From: Chitinophaga pinensis
GTDB taxonomy: Bacteria > Bacteroidota > Bacteroidia > 2-12-FULL-35-15
Direction of reading: 5' to 3'
NCBI GenBank assembly: GCA_945885475.1
Contig: CAMCYR010000003.1
Span: forward strand, 1 to 64,000
Length of the DNA: 64,000 nucleotides
A model generated the notes under the pieces. That model was not told the DNA's origin, searched no databases, and was given only the letters and a program-made list of their open reading frames with translations. A program made the translations under genes and the position numbers. Below, piece after piece: positions 38,630 to 47,226 of the stretch; within the stretch, counting starts at the first letter, position 1, and the number at the start of each line of letters is the position of its first letter.

Positions 38630-39502
38630 ATGAAAAAGGCTTTCCTCATATTACTGTTTGTTACCTTTAAGATCGCAATTGCCCAGTCGTCAGTTGGAAA
38701 AGACACAACTAATTTTACAGACCAAAACGGCAAAAAGCAAGGCAAGTGGATCATTTATAATAAAGATCTTCATAAAGTGTGTTTCAAAGACGACCAAAAA
38801 GTTGAAGAAGGTAAATTCTTAGATAGTAAGAAAACTGGTGCTTGGAAAGAATATTATTGCAATACGAATGTTAAAAGTGTGATCACATATGATAATAACC
38901 GTCCAAACGGTTACGCGAAAATGTACCACGAAAATGGAAAAATAAAAGAAGAAGGCCTCTGGAAAAACAACCGTTGGGTTGGTGACTACAAATTATATTA
39001 TGATAACGGACAGGTTCAACAAGCATTCAAATTCAATCCTACCGGAAAACGTGAAGGACAGCAGCAATACTTTCATCCTAACGGAAACGTAATGATTGAA
39101 GGAAATTGGGCTGAAGGCAAAGAAGCAGGACCACTCACCGAATATTATGAAAACGGAGATGTAAAATCAATAAAAAACTTCAATGGCGGCACACTAGATA
39201 TCTCTTCGGTTAAAACGTTCGAACCTAAAAAGCCACTTGTAAAAACGGGTCCGGATGTAAAAGTTGAAGCACCTCCTATTATTGCCGACAAAAAAGAGAA
39301 GGACAATATGGGGAAAGTATTTAACGGTGAAGGATACTGGAAATTATACAACTCAAACAAACAAGTTTCAAAAGACGGCATATTTACGAAAAGCCGCTTG
39401 ATCGATGGCAAAGTGTATACTTACAGCCCAGACGGAATTTTAAATAGAATTGCTGTTTACAAAGGCGGTAAATATGTTGGTGACGCTGTTATTGAAGAAT
39501 AA
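38630..39502 (+). CDS. Exported MORN-repeat protein (YwqK-like)
   Basis: 290 residues. Signal peptide MKKAFLILLFVTFKIAIAQ, then at least six MORN_2-type repeats of about 23 residues (MYHENGKIKEEGLWKNN, LYYDNGQVQQAF, QYFHPNGNVMIEGNW, EYYENGDVKSIKNF, and two near the C-terminus). The family is often labelled YwqK-like antitoxin, but an exported Bacteroidota member is more likely a surface or periplasmic protein. Function is not known. It has its own promoter and terminator. Confidence 0.85.
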   Translation: MKKAFLILLFVTFKIAIAQSSVGKDTTNFTDQNGKKQGKWIIYNKDLHKVCFKDDQKVEEGKFLDSKKTGAWKEYYCNTNVKSVITYDNNRPNGYAKMYHENGKIKEEGLWKNNRWVGDYKLYYDNGQVQQAFKFNPTGKREGQQQYFHPNGNVMIEGNWAEGKEAGPLTEYYENGDVKSIKNFNGGTLDISSVKTFEPKKPLVKTGPDVKVEAPPIIADKKEKDNMGKVFNGEGYWKLYNSNKQVSKDGIFTKSRLIDGKVYTYSPDGILNRIAVYKGGKYVGDAVIEE

Positions 39503-39542
39503 TAAAACTATATCGTAAAACATACGAAAACTTAATATCTTT

Positions 39543-39576
39543 GGACTTATGAAAATTTCATAAGTCCTTTTTATTT
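39543..39576 (+). terminator. Terminator after the MORN-repeat gene
   Basis: GGACTTATGA (39543-39552) pairs perfectly with TCATAAGTCC (39558-39567), followed by TTTTTATTTT. It lies 40 nt past the stop codon and before cysS. Confidence 0.85.
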
Positions 39577-39669
39577 TACTGACAGGCTGATTGATCCCGG
39601 TAACGTAATTAAAAACTATAAAATTAAAAAACGATTTCAAGCGTCCACAAAAGCGAAAAATAAGAGCGT

Positions 39670-41142
39670 ATGCAAAACAAACTTATCATCTATAATACCC
39701 TTTCACGTTCAAAAGAAAAATTTACAGCAATCACTCCTGGAATGGTTGGACTTTATGTTTGCGGACCAACCGTTTATAGCGATGTACACTTAGGCAATTG
39801 CCGCACATTTATTTCTTTCGATCTCATATACCGCTATTTGGTATTTATTGGATTTAAAGTACGTTATGTCAGAAACATCACTGATGCCGGGCATCTGGAA
39901 GGTGATAGAGATGAAGGCGATGACAAGTTTGCAAAAAAAGCAAAACTGGAGCAGTTGGAACCAATGGAAATTGTACAGAAATACACACTTGGCTTTCATG
40001 ATGTAATGCGTGAATTCAACTCGTTACCGCCAAGTATTGAACCAACTGCAACAGGACATATTTGCGAACAGATCGAGATGATCAAAATGATCATTGAGAA
40101 AGGATATGCATATGTTAAAAACGGAACCGTTTATTTTGATGTAGAAAGATACAATACTGAATTCTCATATGGTCAATTAACGAATCGTAAGCTAGATGAG
40201 TTATTGGAAGGTACGCGGGAATTAAGCGGTCAGGATGAGAAAAAGGGACGATTGGATTTTGCATTATGGATTCAGGCAAAATCTGAAACCCTTATGAAGT
40301 GGCCATCTCCTTGGGGATGGGGATTTCCGGGTTGGCATATCGAATGTTCAGCAATGAGCAGTAAATACTTGGGAGATACCTTTGATATTCATGGTGGAGG
40401 AATGGATCTTCAGGCAACACATCACACCAATGAAATTGCGCAATCACAAGCCTGCAATCACAAAGCACCCGTAAATTATTGGATGCATACAAATATGCTA
40501 ACGGTGAATGGAGTCCGCATGTCGAAATCTGCCGGCAATGGATTCTTACCCAGTGAATTATTTACGGGTGACCATCCTTTACTTGAAAAGGGATACAGTC
40601 CGATGGCTGTCAGGTTTTTCATGATGCAAACGCACTATAGAAGTACCTTAGATTTTTCAAATGAAGCATTGCAGGCATCAGAAAAAGGTTATGCCCGTTT
40701 AATGACATCGATTAAAACATTAGAGAACTTAAAGACTTCGAACACATCAACATCCGATATTAACGAACTCGAACAAAAATGTTTCGAGGCAATGAATGAT
40801 GATTTCAACGCACCGATTTTAGTTGCAAACTTATTTGAAGGCGCACGCATCATTAATTCTGTAAACGATGGCAAAGAAACGATCACGGCCGATGACCTTT
40901 CGCTATTAAAAACAATCATGCATAATTTTGTTTTTGACGTATTGGGATTAAAATCTGAACAGTCAAATTCATTAACAGATAAAGCATTGCAAGGTGTTAT
41001 GGAAGTGATCTTAGAGATCCGTAAAGAGGTGAAGGCTAAAAAAGATTTTGCAGCATCAGATAAATTACGTGATGACCTGAACAAACTTAACATTGTTATT
41101 AAAGACACAAAAGATGGTGCTACTTGGTCGATACAAGAATAG
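39670..41142 (+). CDS. cysS: Cysteinyl-tRNA synthetase
   Basis: 490 residues. Class I synthetase: zinc-ligand Cys31 in [10 protein letters not shown], the HIGH signature as HLGN (40-43, usual in Bacteroidota), WHIECSAMS and [15 protein letters not shown] in the middle, and the second signature RMSKSAGN near 283. C-terminal helical tRNA-binding domain. Charges tRNA-Cys in the cytosol. The GT9 gene starts 16 nt after its stop, so the two may be cotranscribed. Confidence 0.97.
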   Translation: MQNKLIIYNTLSRSKEKFTAITPGMVGLYVCGPTVYSDVHLGNCRTFISFDLIYRYLVFIGFKVRYVRNITDAGHLEGDRDEGDDKFAKKAKLEQLEPMEIVQKYTLGFHDVMREFNSLPPSIEPTATGHICEQIEMIKMIIEKGYAYVKNGTVYFDVERYNTEFSYGQLTNRKLDELLEGTRELSGQDEKKGRLDFALWIQAKSETLMKWPSPWGWGFPGWHIECSAMSSKYLGDTFDIHGGGMDLQATHHTNEIAQSQACNHKAPVNYWMHTNMLTVNGVRMSKSAGNGFLPSELFTGDHPLLEKGYSPMAVRFFMMQTHYRSTLDFSNEALQASEKGYARLMTSIKTLENLKTSNTSTSDINELEQKCFEAMNDDFNAPILVANLFEGARIINSVNDGKETITADDLSLLKTIMHNFVFDVLGLKSEQSNSLTDKALQGVMEVILEIRKEVKAKKDFAASDKLRDDLNKLNIVIKDTKDGATWSIQE

Positions 41143-41157
41143 CGCACGACATACTCT

Positions 41158-42117
41158 TTGAAAAAAATACTAATCATACGTTTTAGCTCCATTGGCGACA
41201 TTGTTTTAACAACGCCTGTCCTGCGTTGCTTGAAACTCCAAGTCGGCGCTGAAATACATTTCCTTACCAAACAGTCATTCAAAGGACTTTTAGAAAACAA
41301 TCCATACATCACAAAAATTCACACCATCGAAAAGAGTGTGAAAGAAGTAATGGCACAGCTTCAAAATGAACAATTCGATTTTGTGGTGGATCTTCACAAC
41401 AACATCCGCTCTATCCAAACCAAAAAAGCGTTGAGTAAACCTTCCGCTGCATTTAAAAAATTAAATTTTCATAAATGGATTCTGGTAAATTTCAAGATCA
41501 ACAAAATGCCCGCGGAACATATTGTTGACAGATACCTGGATACAGTTGAAGCATTTGGAATCAGGAATGACAATAAAGGACTTGATTATTTTATTCCTGC
41601 GAAAGAAGAAGTACAAACTTCCAGCTTGCCTGAAAGTCATCAAAAGGGATATATCGGTTTTGTGATTGGAGCAAAACATTTTACGAAACAATTGCCGGTT
41701 GAAAAAATAATTTCGATCTGCAAAAAAATAAATAAGCCCATTATTCTATTAGGTGGAAAAGAAGATGCAGCGCGGGCTGAAATGATTGAAAGAGCTGTTG
41801 GAGAAAACATTTTTAATGCCTGCGGCAAATACAGTTTAAATCAATCAGCATCACTTATAAAACAGGCAATAAAGATTATCACACACGACACGGGACTAAT
41901 GCATATTGCAGCTGCATTCAAAAAAGAAATCATTTCTGTTTGGGGAAACACGGTTCCGGCATTCGGCTTCAGCCCTTACCTACCCGATCCGAATTCAAGC
42001 ATAGTGGAAGTAAAAAACTTATCCTGCCGGCCTTGTTCAAAGATCGGCTACGACAAATGCCCGAAGGGTCATTTTAAATGCATGATGGAAATTGATGAGC
42101 AAGCTTTTATGTTATAA
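41158..42117 (+). CDS. Glycosyltransferase family 9 (heptosyltransferase-like)
   Basis: 319 residues starting at a TTG (41158), because no ATG fits and KKILIIRFSSIGDIVLTTPV must be the N-terminus. GT-B fold typical of ADP-heptose:LPS transferases, with VIGAKHFTKQLP and ITHDTGLMHIAAAF in the C-terminal half. A Cys-rich end (SCRPCSKIGYDKCPKGHFKC) is also common in this family. It probably adds a sugar to the LPS inner core at the cytoplasmic membrane. Follows cysS by 15 nt. Confidence 0.9.
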   Translation: MKKILIIRFSSIGDIVLTTPVLRCLKLQVGAEIHFLTKQSFKGLLENNPYITKIHTIEKSVKEVMAQLQNEQFDFVVDLHNNIRSIQTKKALSKPSAAFKKLNFHKWILVNFKINKMPAEHIVDRYLDTVEAFGIRNDNKGLDYFIPAKEEVQTSSLPESHQKGYIGFVIGAKHFTKQLPVEKIISICKKINKPIILLGGKEDAARAEMIERAVGENIFNACGKYSLNQSASLIKQAIKIITHDTGLMHIAAAFKKEIISVWGNTVPAFGFSPYLPDPNSSIVEVKNLSCRPCSKIGYDKCPKGHFKCMMEIDEQAFML

Positions 42118-42153
42118 CAAGAAATAATCTTAGGGGTTTAAGTGGTTAAAACT

Positions 42154-42184
42154 AAAAAAAGCAGATGTATTGCGGGGGACATCT
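42154..42184 (-). terminator. Probable terminator of the thioesterase gene
   Basis: On the minus strand AGATGT (42184-42179) pairs with ACATCT (42168-42163) across a 10-nt loop, followed by GC and a run of seven Ts (42160-42154). The stem is short, so confidence is moderate. It begins within the stop codon. Confidence 0.4.
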
Positions 42185-42692
42185 AGGCAAACAGCGCTTT
42201 CAGCTCCGTAGCTTCAGTCGGTTTCATTTTACCGGCCAAGATCAAACTTAATTGCTTTCTGCGCAATGCACCTTCATATCGCGCTTTTTCCTCATCCGTT
42301 TCAGGGTTTACTTCCGGCACAGGCAAGGGAGATCCATTTTGATCAACCGCGACAAACGTATAAATGGCTTCATTCGCTTTCACTTTTTCTCCCGTAACAT
42401 GATCTTCCACCCACACATCAATAAATACTTCCATAGAAGAGGTAAAAGCACGGGAAACTTTGGCTTCCAGCGTAACCAAACTTGCGTGCTTGATCGGTAT
42501 ATTGAAAGAAACATTATTCACCGAGGCCGTAACCACTACCCGCTTACAATGCCGGTGAGCTGCAATAGAAGAGACAATATCCATCCACTGCAATAGCTGT
42601 CCTCCAAATAAATTCCCCAATGTATTGGTATCATTCGGCAGCACTATTTGTGTTTGAATGGTTAATGATTCCTTCGGTGTTTTTGCTTTCAT
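42183..42692 (-). CDS. Acyl-CoA thioesterase (hotdog fold)
   Basis: 169 residues. The hotdog signature NTLGNLFGGQLLQWMDIVSS (24-43) with a conserved Asp, then VTLEAKVSRAFTSSMEVFID and EAIYTFVAVD, places it with the YciA/cytosolic acyl-CoA hydrolase group. Hydrolyses acyl-CoA; chain preference is unknown. Its start is 55 nt from the divergent hemJ start; TATCTTTG (minus strand, 42719-42712) in this gap matches the -7 element, but no spaced -33 is present. Confidence 0.9.
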   Translation of the reverse strand: MKAKTPKESLTIQTQIVLPNDTNTLGNLFGGQLLQWMDIVSSIAAHRHCKRVVVTASVNNVSFNIPIKHASLVTLEAKVSRAFTSSMEVFIDVWVEDHVTGEKVKANEAIYTFVAVDQNGSPLPVPEVNPETDEEKARYEGALRRKQLSLILAGKMKPTEATELKALFA

Positions 42693-42747
42693 TATGCTAA
42701 TTATTATTTTGCAAAGATATGAGTATCTTTACCAAAAATTTAAAAGA

Positions 42748-43314
42748 ATGGATAATTTATTTAAATACGCGCTGGCATTGCATATAATCTTTATTGTAAC
42801 TTGGTTTGCCGGCTTGTTCTATATTGTTCGTCTTTTTATTTATCATACGGAGGCGGAACAAAAAATGGAGCCTGAGCGATCTATTCTTCAGGCACAATAC
42901 AAAATCATGGAAAAACGTTTATGGTACGGCATTACATGGCCTTCGATGATCATAACGCTGATAATGGGACCTTGGGTTATGAGTTACAATTTCTCCTATT
43001 ACATCACCTCAGCTTATTTTATTCTTAAACTTTGTTTTGTTGCAGCACTTGTTTTATATCATTTGCAATGTCATGTGATGTTCAAACAACTTCAGAACAA
43101 CATTGTAAAACACAGCTCTTTTAAATTACGTTTATGGAATGAAGTTGCAACGGTTCTTTTGTTCGCGATTGTATTTCTGATTGTCCTTAAAAGCAATGCA
43201 GGATTTGTTTGGGGAATGCTTGGACTTATTATTTTTTCGGCAACATTAATGCTCGCGATTCAGATCTATAAAAAGAGCAGAGATAAAAGCAGTAACGAAA
43301 AGGAAATTAATTAG
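42748..43314 (+). CDS. hemJ: HemJ-like protoporphyrinogen IX oxidase (CopD/UPF0093 family)
   Basis: 188 residues from the ATG at 42748; a longer frame from 42658 would overlap the divergent thioesterase. Four to five transmembrane helices. The N-terminus carries the HemJ pattern: His12, then TWFAGLFYIVRLFIYH with Arg28, and a later Lys94 in FILKLCF, all conserved in the family. It oxidises protoporphyrinogen IX to protoporphyrin IX in the inner membrane, the penultimate haem step. hemB and hemD lie 20 kb away in the same window, not in one operon. Confidence 0.82.
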   Translation: MDNLFKYALALHIIFIVTWFAGLFYIVRLFIYHTEAEQKMEPERSILQAQYKIMEKRLWYGITWPSMIITLIMGPWVMSYNFSYYITSAYFILKLCFVAALVLYHLQCHVMFKQLQNNIVKHSSFKLRLWNEVATVLLFAIVFLIVLKSNAGFVWGMLGLIIFSATLMLAIQIYKKSRDKSSNEKEIN

Positions 43315-43364
43315 CAGAGAAGCTTTTAGGTAATATTACTGAATCAAGATCAATCAATGCAATT

Positions 43365-44372
43365 TTAATTTCTATACAACCAGGCATTGGGTTGCACTTT
43401 ACGAAGTGAATTCAATTCCGTCAAGGCATCTTTGCGAGTAGCAAAATCACCACAACTTACTACATATAAACCTTTATTATTTTTTCCGATAATTGCTGCA
43501 CTCAAATTTTCGGCTTGTAGGGATTGAACAAATTTTACAGCGTTTTCTTCAACCTGAAAACAACCGGCTACTAAATGAAAGTTAAATTCTAAATGGATGT
43601 TATTCACTTCAACAGTTGTAGTATCAGGAACAACTGCTTCAACCAACGTTGCAGCAACGGCTTGAGTAACCGAATCGGTCACAGCAAGTTTTATTGCAGT
43701 TGTATCGTTATACGCTGCAGCCTCAGCACTTGTTTTTAATTCGGGAAGTACCATTTCTTTTTTTGCAAAAGGATTAATGTTTGCATAATTGATGTTCTTC
43801 AGCAAATCTGTTTTAAATGGAATCCAGATTAAGGCAGCTAAAACTGGAACTATTAAAGCAATTGCGACAAGTCTTTTTACACTCCGTTTCTTTTTCTCTA
43901 CAGGGATTGCTCCTCTGTCTTTAAACTCTTTCTCGATACGCTTAGTAATCGTATCACGCTTAACAGCAGGAGAATTAAAGGATGACAGACCGAATGAATC
44001 GAGAAGAAAATTAGTTGGAGCAGGTTCAAATTGAATATTCCTTTCAACATCAAAATACAAAGTACCAACATCATCGATCGTAACTTTTGCCCCACTCTTC
44101 AGTTGTACATTCACTTCCTTCACAAAATAATGGATATATTTCAATGCTTCTGAATATGACTTCTTTTCAAAAGATGCGATCTGATGAGCCAATAAGCCAT
44201 CATTATTTTTCAGATTGATATTAAAAACTATACTTTTTGAAGGAGGAGAAAAGGTATGCTGAGAAGGATGAATCTTTGCTGGCGCATAATTCGCCACAAA
44301 CCCACCTAAATCGGGAACGATCACACAATTGTGGTCATATAATAATTCGCCAATATGTTTTTCTACGTTCAT
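43365..44372 (-). CDS. HU-CCDC81-like and SPOR domain protein
   Basis: 335 residues. N-terminal CCDC81-like prokaryotic HU domains 1 and 2 (EKHIGELLYDHNCVIVPDLG at the start, and LKSGAKVTIDDVGTLYFD), a basic stretch KKKRSVKR, one transmembrane helix (about 168-185), an acidic/Thr-rich linker, and a C-terminal SPOR domain (about 263-335; FHLVAGCF, GLYVVSCGDF). SPOR domains bind denuded peptidoglycan at division sites. The cytosolic HU-like part probably contacts DNA or a protein partner, so it may link chromosome and cell wall. It is a single gene. Confidence 0.88.
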   Translation of the reverse strand: MNVEKHIGELLYDHNCVIVPDLGGFVANYAPAKIHPSQHTFSPPSKSIVFNINLKNNDGLLAHQIASFEKKSYSEALKYIHYFVKEVNVQLKSGAKVTIDDVGTLYFDVERNIQFEPAPTNFLLDSFGLSSFNSPAVKRDTITKRIEKEFKDRGAIPVEKKKRSVKRLVAIALIVPVLAALIWIPFKTDLLKNINYANINPFAKKEMVLPELKTSAEAAAYNDTTAIKLAVTDSVTQAVAATLVEAVVPDTTTVEVNNIHLEFNFHLVAGCFQVEENAVKFVQSLQAENLSAAIIGKNNKGLYVVSCGDFATRKDALTELNSLRKVQPNAWLYRN

Positions 44373-44520
44373 TTCTATTCAAAAAAATAAGATTCAGTCA
44401 TTCACAATTTTCGACTTTGATTTAAAATAAAATTCGAAATCTTCTTTCGAATACAGTCGAGAAAGGTTACAATTCAAAAGTTCATCCGAACTCTTTTAAA
44501 AGTAATTGCTAGTGGTAAAT

Positions 44521-45258
44521 TTACAAAAATTTAGTTAGTTTTTTAAGATCTTCAGGAGCATCTACCGCAACACTCTCAAAATCAGTTAACTCGACTTTAA
44601 TTTTATATCCGTTTTCAAGCCAGCGGAGCTGTTCAAGAGATTCGGCAAGTTCTAATGAAGATGGTTTTAGGCGCGTAATTTCGTTAAGGATACTGGTACG
44701 GTATGCATAAATACCGATGTGCTTGTAAAAAGTAAAATTTTTGAGCCATTCCTGCTGTTCTTTCCCTCTGATAGCGGGGATTATCTGGCGGCTGAAAAGC
44801 ATCGCTTCTTTCTGCGCATTCAGAACGACCTTTGGAATATTTAAATTAAACAGCTCTTCTTCCGTTTTGATTATTTTAACCAGTGTCGCGATTTGTGTGT
44901 CGGCAGAACGAAAGCAAGAAGCAACCAGATCAATCTGTTCGGGCTGAATGAAAGGTTCATCCCCTTGAATGTTTATCACCAGATCAGCATCGGGGCAAAA
45001 TGTATTTACCGCTTCAAAACACCTGTCGGTTCCACTTTGGTGCATTTCACTTGTCATCACAACTTTTCCACCGAATGATTTTACATGTAAAACAATACGT
45101 TCATCATCGGTGGCTACCACCACATCGGTGAGTATTTTCGACTTTTTTGCCTGAAGATATACGCGTTCAATCATTGATTTTCCAGCAATATCAATTAACG
45201 GTTTCGCAGGGAAACGGGTAGAGGCATAACGCGCGGGAATAATTCCAATGATTTTCAT
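44521..45258 (-). CDS. kdsB: 3-deoxy-manno-octulosonate cytidylyltransferase
   Basis: 245 residues. Nucleotidyltransferase start IIPARYASTRFPAKPL (6-21), then VVATDDERI and VINIQGDEPFI. Makes CMP-KDO for lipid A-core assembly. Length matches the family. It is divergent from the first DUF1571 gene. Confidence 0.96.
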   Translation of the reverse strand: MKIIGIIPARYASTRFPAKPLIDIAGKSMIERVYLQAKKSKILTDVVVATDDERIVLHVKSFGGKVVMTSEMHQSGTDRCFEAVNTFCPDADLVINIQGDEPFIQPEQIDLVASCFRSADTQIATLVKIIKTEEELFNLNIPKVVLNAQKEAMLFSRQIIPAIRGKEQQEWLKNFTFYKHIGIYAYRTSILNEITRLKPSSLELAESLEQLRWLENGYKIKVELTDFESVAVDAPEDLKKLTKFL

Positions 45259-45378
45259 AACAAACTGTATTTAATATACCACCGCATCAGCGCAGGCGCT
45301 GCGAATTTACTGATTTAATTTCACCTGAAGCATTGATAAATTAAAGAATTTAAGGTCTTTTTTTATTAAATTCGACAC

Positions 45379-46230
45379 GTGAAATTTGTAAGAACATTTG
45401 TATTTATTCTGGGAATAACACTTTTTGTTGGAAGCTCTGCGCATAAAAAAAGCATGTCGTGCCGGGAAATCATCGAACACATGCTCGATAGTATAAAAAA
45501 CATCAAAACGCAAGCATGCAGTATAAAAGCCACCGAGCGCATAGGCAAAAGCATTCTGATTGCTGAATGCTACATCAAAATAAATGTGAGTCCACGTAAA
45601 ATATATTTCCACAGTCCGGAAAAGGGTGTTGAATTATTATGGGTGGAAGGCACAAACAAAGGCAATGCCTTGGTTCATTCTAAAACAATTCCGCTGATGA
45701 ATTTTGATTTAGACCCCTACGGAAGTATTCTCAGAAAAGATCAGCACCATACGCTATTTGACCTTGGTTCCCCTTATATAGGAATAACCATAGCAAATAC
45801 AATCTTAAAAGCACCGAAAGACTTCGACAAACACTTTACATATGCCGGAACGCTTATCTGGAACAACAGAGAATGCTATCAGATAATTGTCAGTTACCCC
45901 GATTATAAATACATCGAATATATTACAAAAAGGGGAGAAACAGTAAACAGCATTGCGCATAAGCTAAGCACCAGCGATTACAAGATCCGCTACAAAAACG
46001 ACCTTTCCAGTTATTTTGGATCCATTAAAGAAGGTAAAAAATTGACGATACCAATCCCCTATTCGAACAAAGCCATCATGTACATCGATAAAAAAACGTA
46101 TATACCCATCAGTATTACGGTATACGATGAAGAGGGGCTTTATGAGGCCTATGAATTCACTTCAATGCGTGTCAATCCGACTTTCAAGTCAGATGAATTT
46201 TTGAAAAGCTACAAAGGATATAATTTTTGA
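45379..46230 (+). CDS. DUF1571 protein with embedded LysM-like motif (copy 1)
   Basis: 283 residues from a GTG at 45379. Signal peptide MKFVRTFVFILGITLFVG with cleavage near Ala21. Family hallmarks: VSPRKIYFHSPEKGVELLWV, NKGNALVHSKTIPLMNFDLD, and LRKDQHHTLFDLG. In the C-terminal third a LysM-like segment interrupts the fold (YITKRGETVNSIAHKL then IKEGKKLTIP). It ends in FLKSYKGYNF. A periplasmic protein of unknown function; LysM suggests peptidoglycan or glycan binding. The next gene is a paralogue, about 70 nt downstream. Confidence 0.82.
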   Translation: MKFVRTFVFILGITLFVGSSAHKKSMSCREIIEHMLDSIKNIKTQACSIKATERIGKSILIAECYIKINVSPRKIYFHSPEKGVELLWVEGTNKGNALVHSKTIPLMNFDLDPYGSILRKDQHHTLFDLGSPYIGITIANTILKAPKDFDKHFTYAGTLIWNNRECYQIIVSYPDYKYIEYITKRGETVNSIAHKLSTSDYKIRYKNDLSSYFGSIKEGKKLTIPIPYSNKAIMYIDKKTYIPISITVYDEEGLYEAYEFTSMRVNPTFKSDEFLKSYKGYNF

Positions 46231-46249
46231 TTCTCAATGTTAAATTAAT

Positions 46250-46281
46250 TTTACTTTAAATTAAAAATGAGCGTATCTTTG
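46250..46281 (+). promoter_or_regulatory. Candidate promoter of DUF1571 copy 2
   Basis: TATCTTTG (46274-46281) matches the -7 consensus exactly. A TTTA at 46250-46253, 20 nt upstream, is a near match to the -33 TTTG. The ATG is 20 nt downstream. Confidence 0.35.
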
Positions 46282-46301
46282 CAAACTATTTTATATTGAC
46301 A

Positions 46302-47168
46302 ATGAAATTAAGAATACAGCACATTTTTCTTTTATCTGCATTTTTTGTGATCAGTACTACGCTGATCTCCTTCCGTTATAAAAAATCGAACACGTTCTCG
46401 AACAACCGTGAATTGATCGATAATATTTTTGAAGCGGTAGATAATGTAAAAACGCTGCGATTCGACCTTCAGTGTAACGAACGTATTAAAGGCCGAATGA
46501 CGCATTACGAGTCAAAAGTTAAGCTGCAGGTATCTCCCCGGAAATTATATTTATCATTAAGAGGTCCGGAAGTACTTTGGATACAAGGACAAAACAATGG
46601 AAATGCTTTGGTTAATCCTGGGGCATTCCCTTACATGAATCTGAATCTTGACCCATACGGAGCATTAATGCGCAAAGACCAACACCATACCATTCACGAA
46701 ATGGGATTTCAATACCTTGCTGATGTTTTAAAAGATGGGATGAAACGTGTAGGCGATAAGCTCGATAAATATTTTGTAGTAGTTGGAGAAGAAAAATTAA
46801 ATGGACGCAATTGTCTCAAGCTCGCTATTACTTTTCCGGATTTTGCCTGGACAAGTTATACTGTAAAAAAAGGAGAAAACTTAACTTCAATCGCCAGAAA
46901 ACTAAGAGTGAGTGAATACATGGTATTGATGAATAACTCAAAAATAAGTTGGTACAATGATGTGAAAGAAGGTCAATCGATTCAGGTACCAAATGCTTAT
47001 GGAAAATTAACGATCTTGTTAATTGATAAAGAATATTTATTACCGGTCAGCAATAAAATTTTTGATGATAAGGGATTATACGAAACCTATGAATACCATA
47101 ATCTGGAAGTGAACACAATCATACTTCCCGAAGAATTCACAAAAGGATATAAAGAATATAATTTCTGA
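46302..47168 (+). CDS. DUF1571 protein with embedded LysM-like motif (copy 2)
   Basis: 288 residues from the ATG at 46302 (a TTG two codons earlier is less likely). Same layout as the preceding gene: hydrophobic N-terminus, VSPRKLYLSLRGPEVLWI, NNGNALVNPGAFPYMNLNLD, LMRKDQHHTIHEMGF, then a clearer LysM (YTVKKGENLTSIARKLRVSE ... VKEGQSIQVP), and a matching FTKGYKEYNF end. The two are tandem duplicates that have diverged. A strong -7 promoter match suggests separate transcription of this copy. Confidence 0.84.
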   Translation: MKLRIQHIFLLSAFFVISTTLISFRYKKSNTFSNNRELIDNIFEAVDNVKTLRFDLQCNERIKGRMTHYESKVKLQVSPRKLYLSLRGPEVLWIQGQNNGNALVNPGAFPYMNLNLDPYGALMRKDQHHTIHEMGFQYLADVLKDGMKRVGDKLDKYFVVVGEEKLNGRNCLKLAITFPDFAWTSYTVKKGENLTSIARKLRVSEYMVLMNNSKISWYNDVKEGQSIQVPNAYGKLTILLIDKEYLLPVSNKIFDDKGLYETYEYHNLEVNTIILPEEFTKGYKEYNF

Positions 47169-47226
47169 TCTTCCGACTTCATTCGAAATCAACATTCAAA
47201 TTATCACCTTAAGTAAAAAAGAGGGA

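Noticed and set aside
39536-39543. TATCTTTG match as a promoter for cysS
   Set aside because: It lies directly on the left edge of the MORN gene's terminator, with no -33 match, and more than 120 nt from the cysS start.
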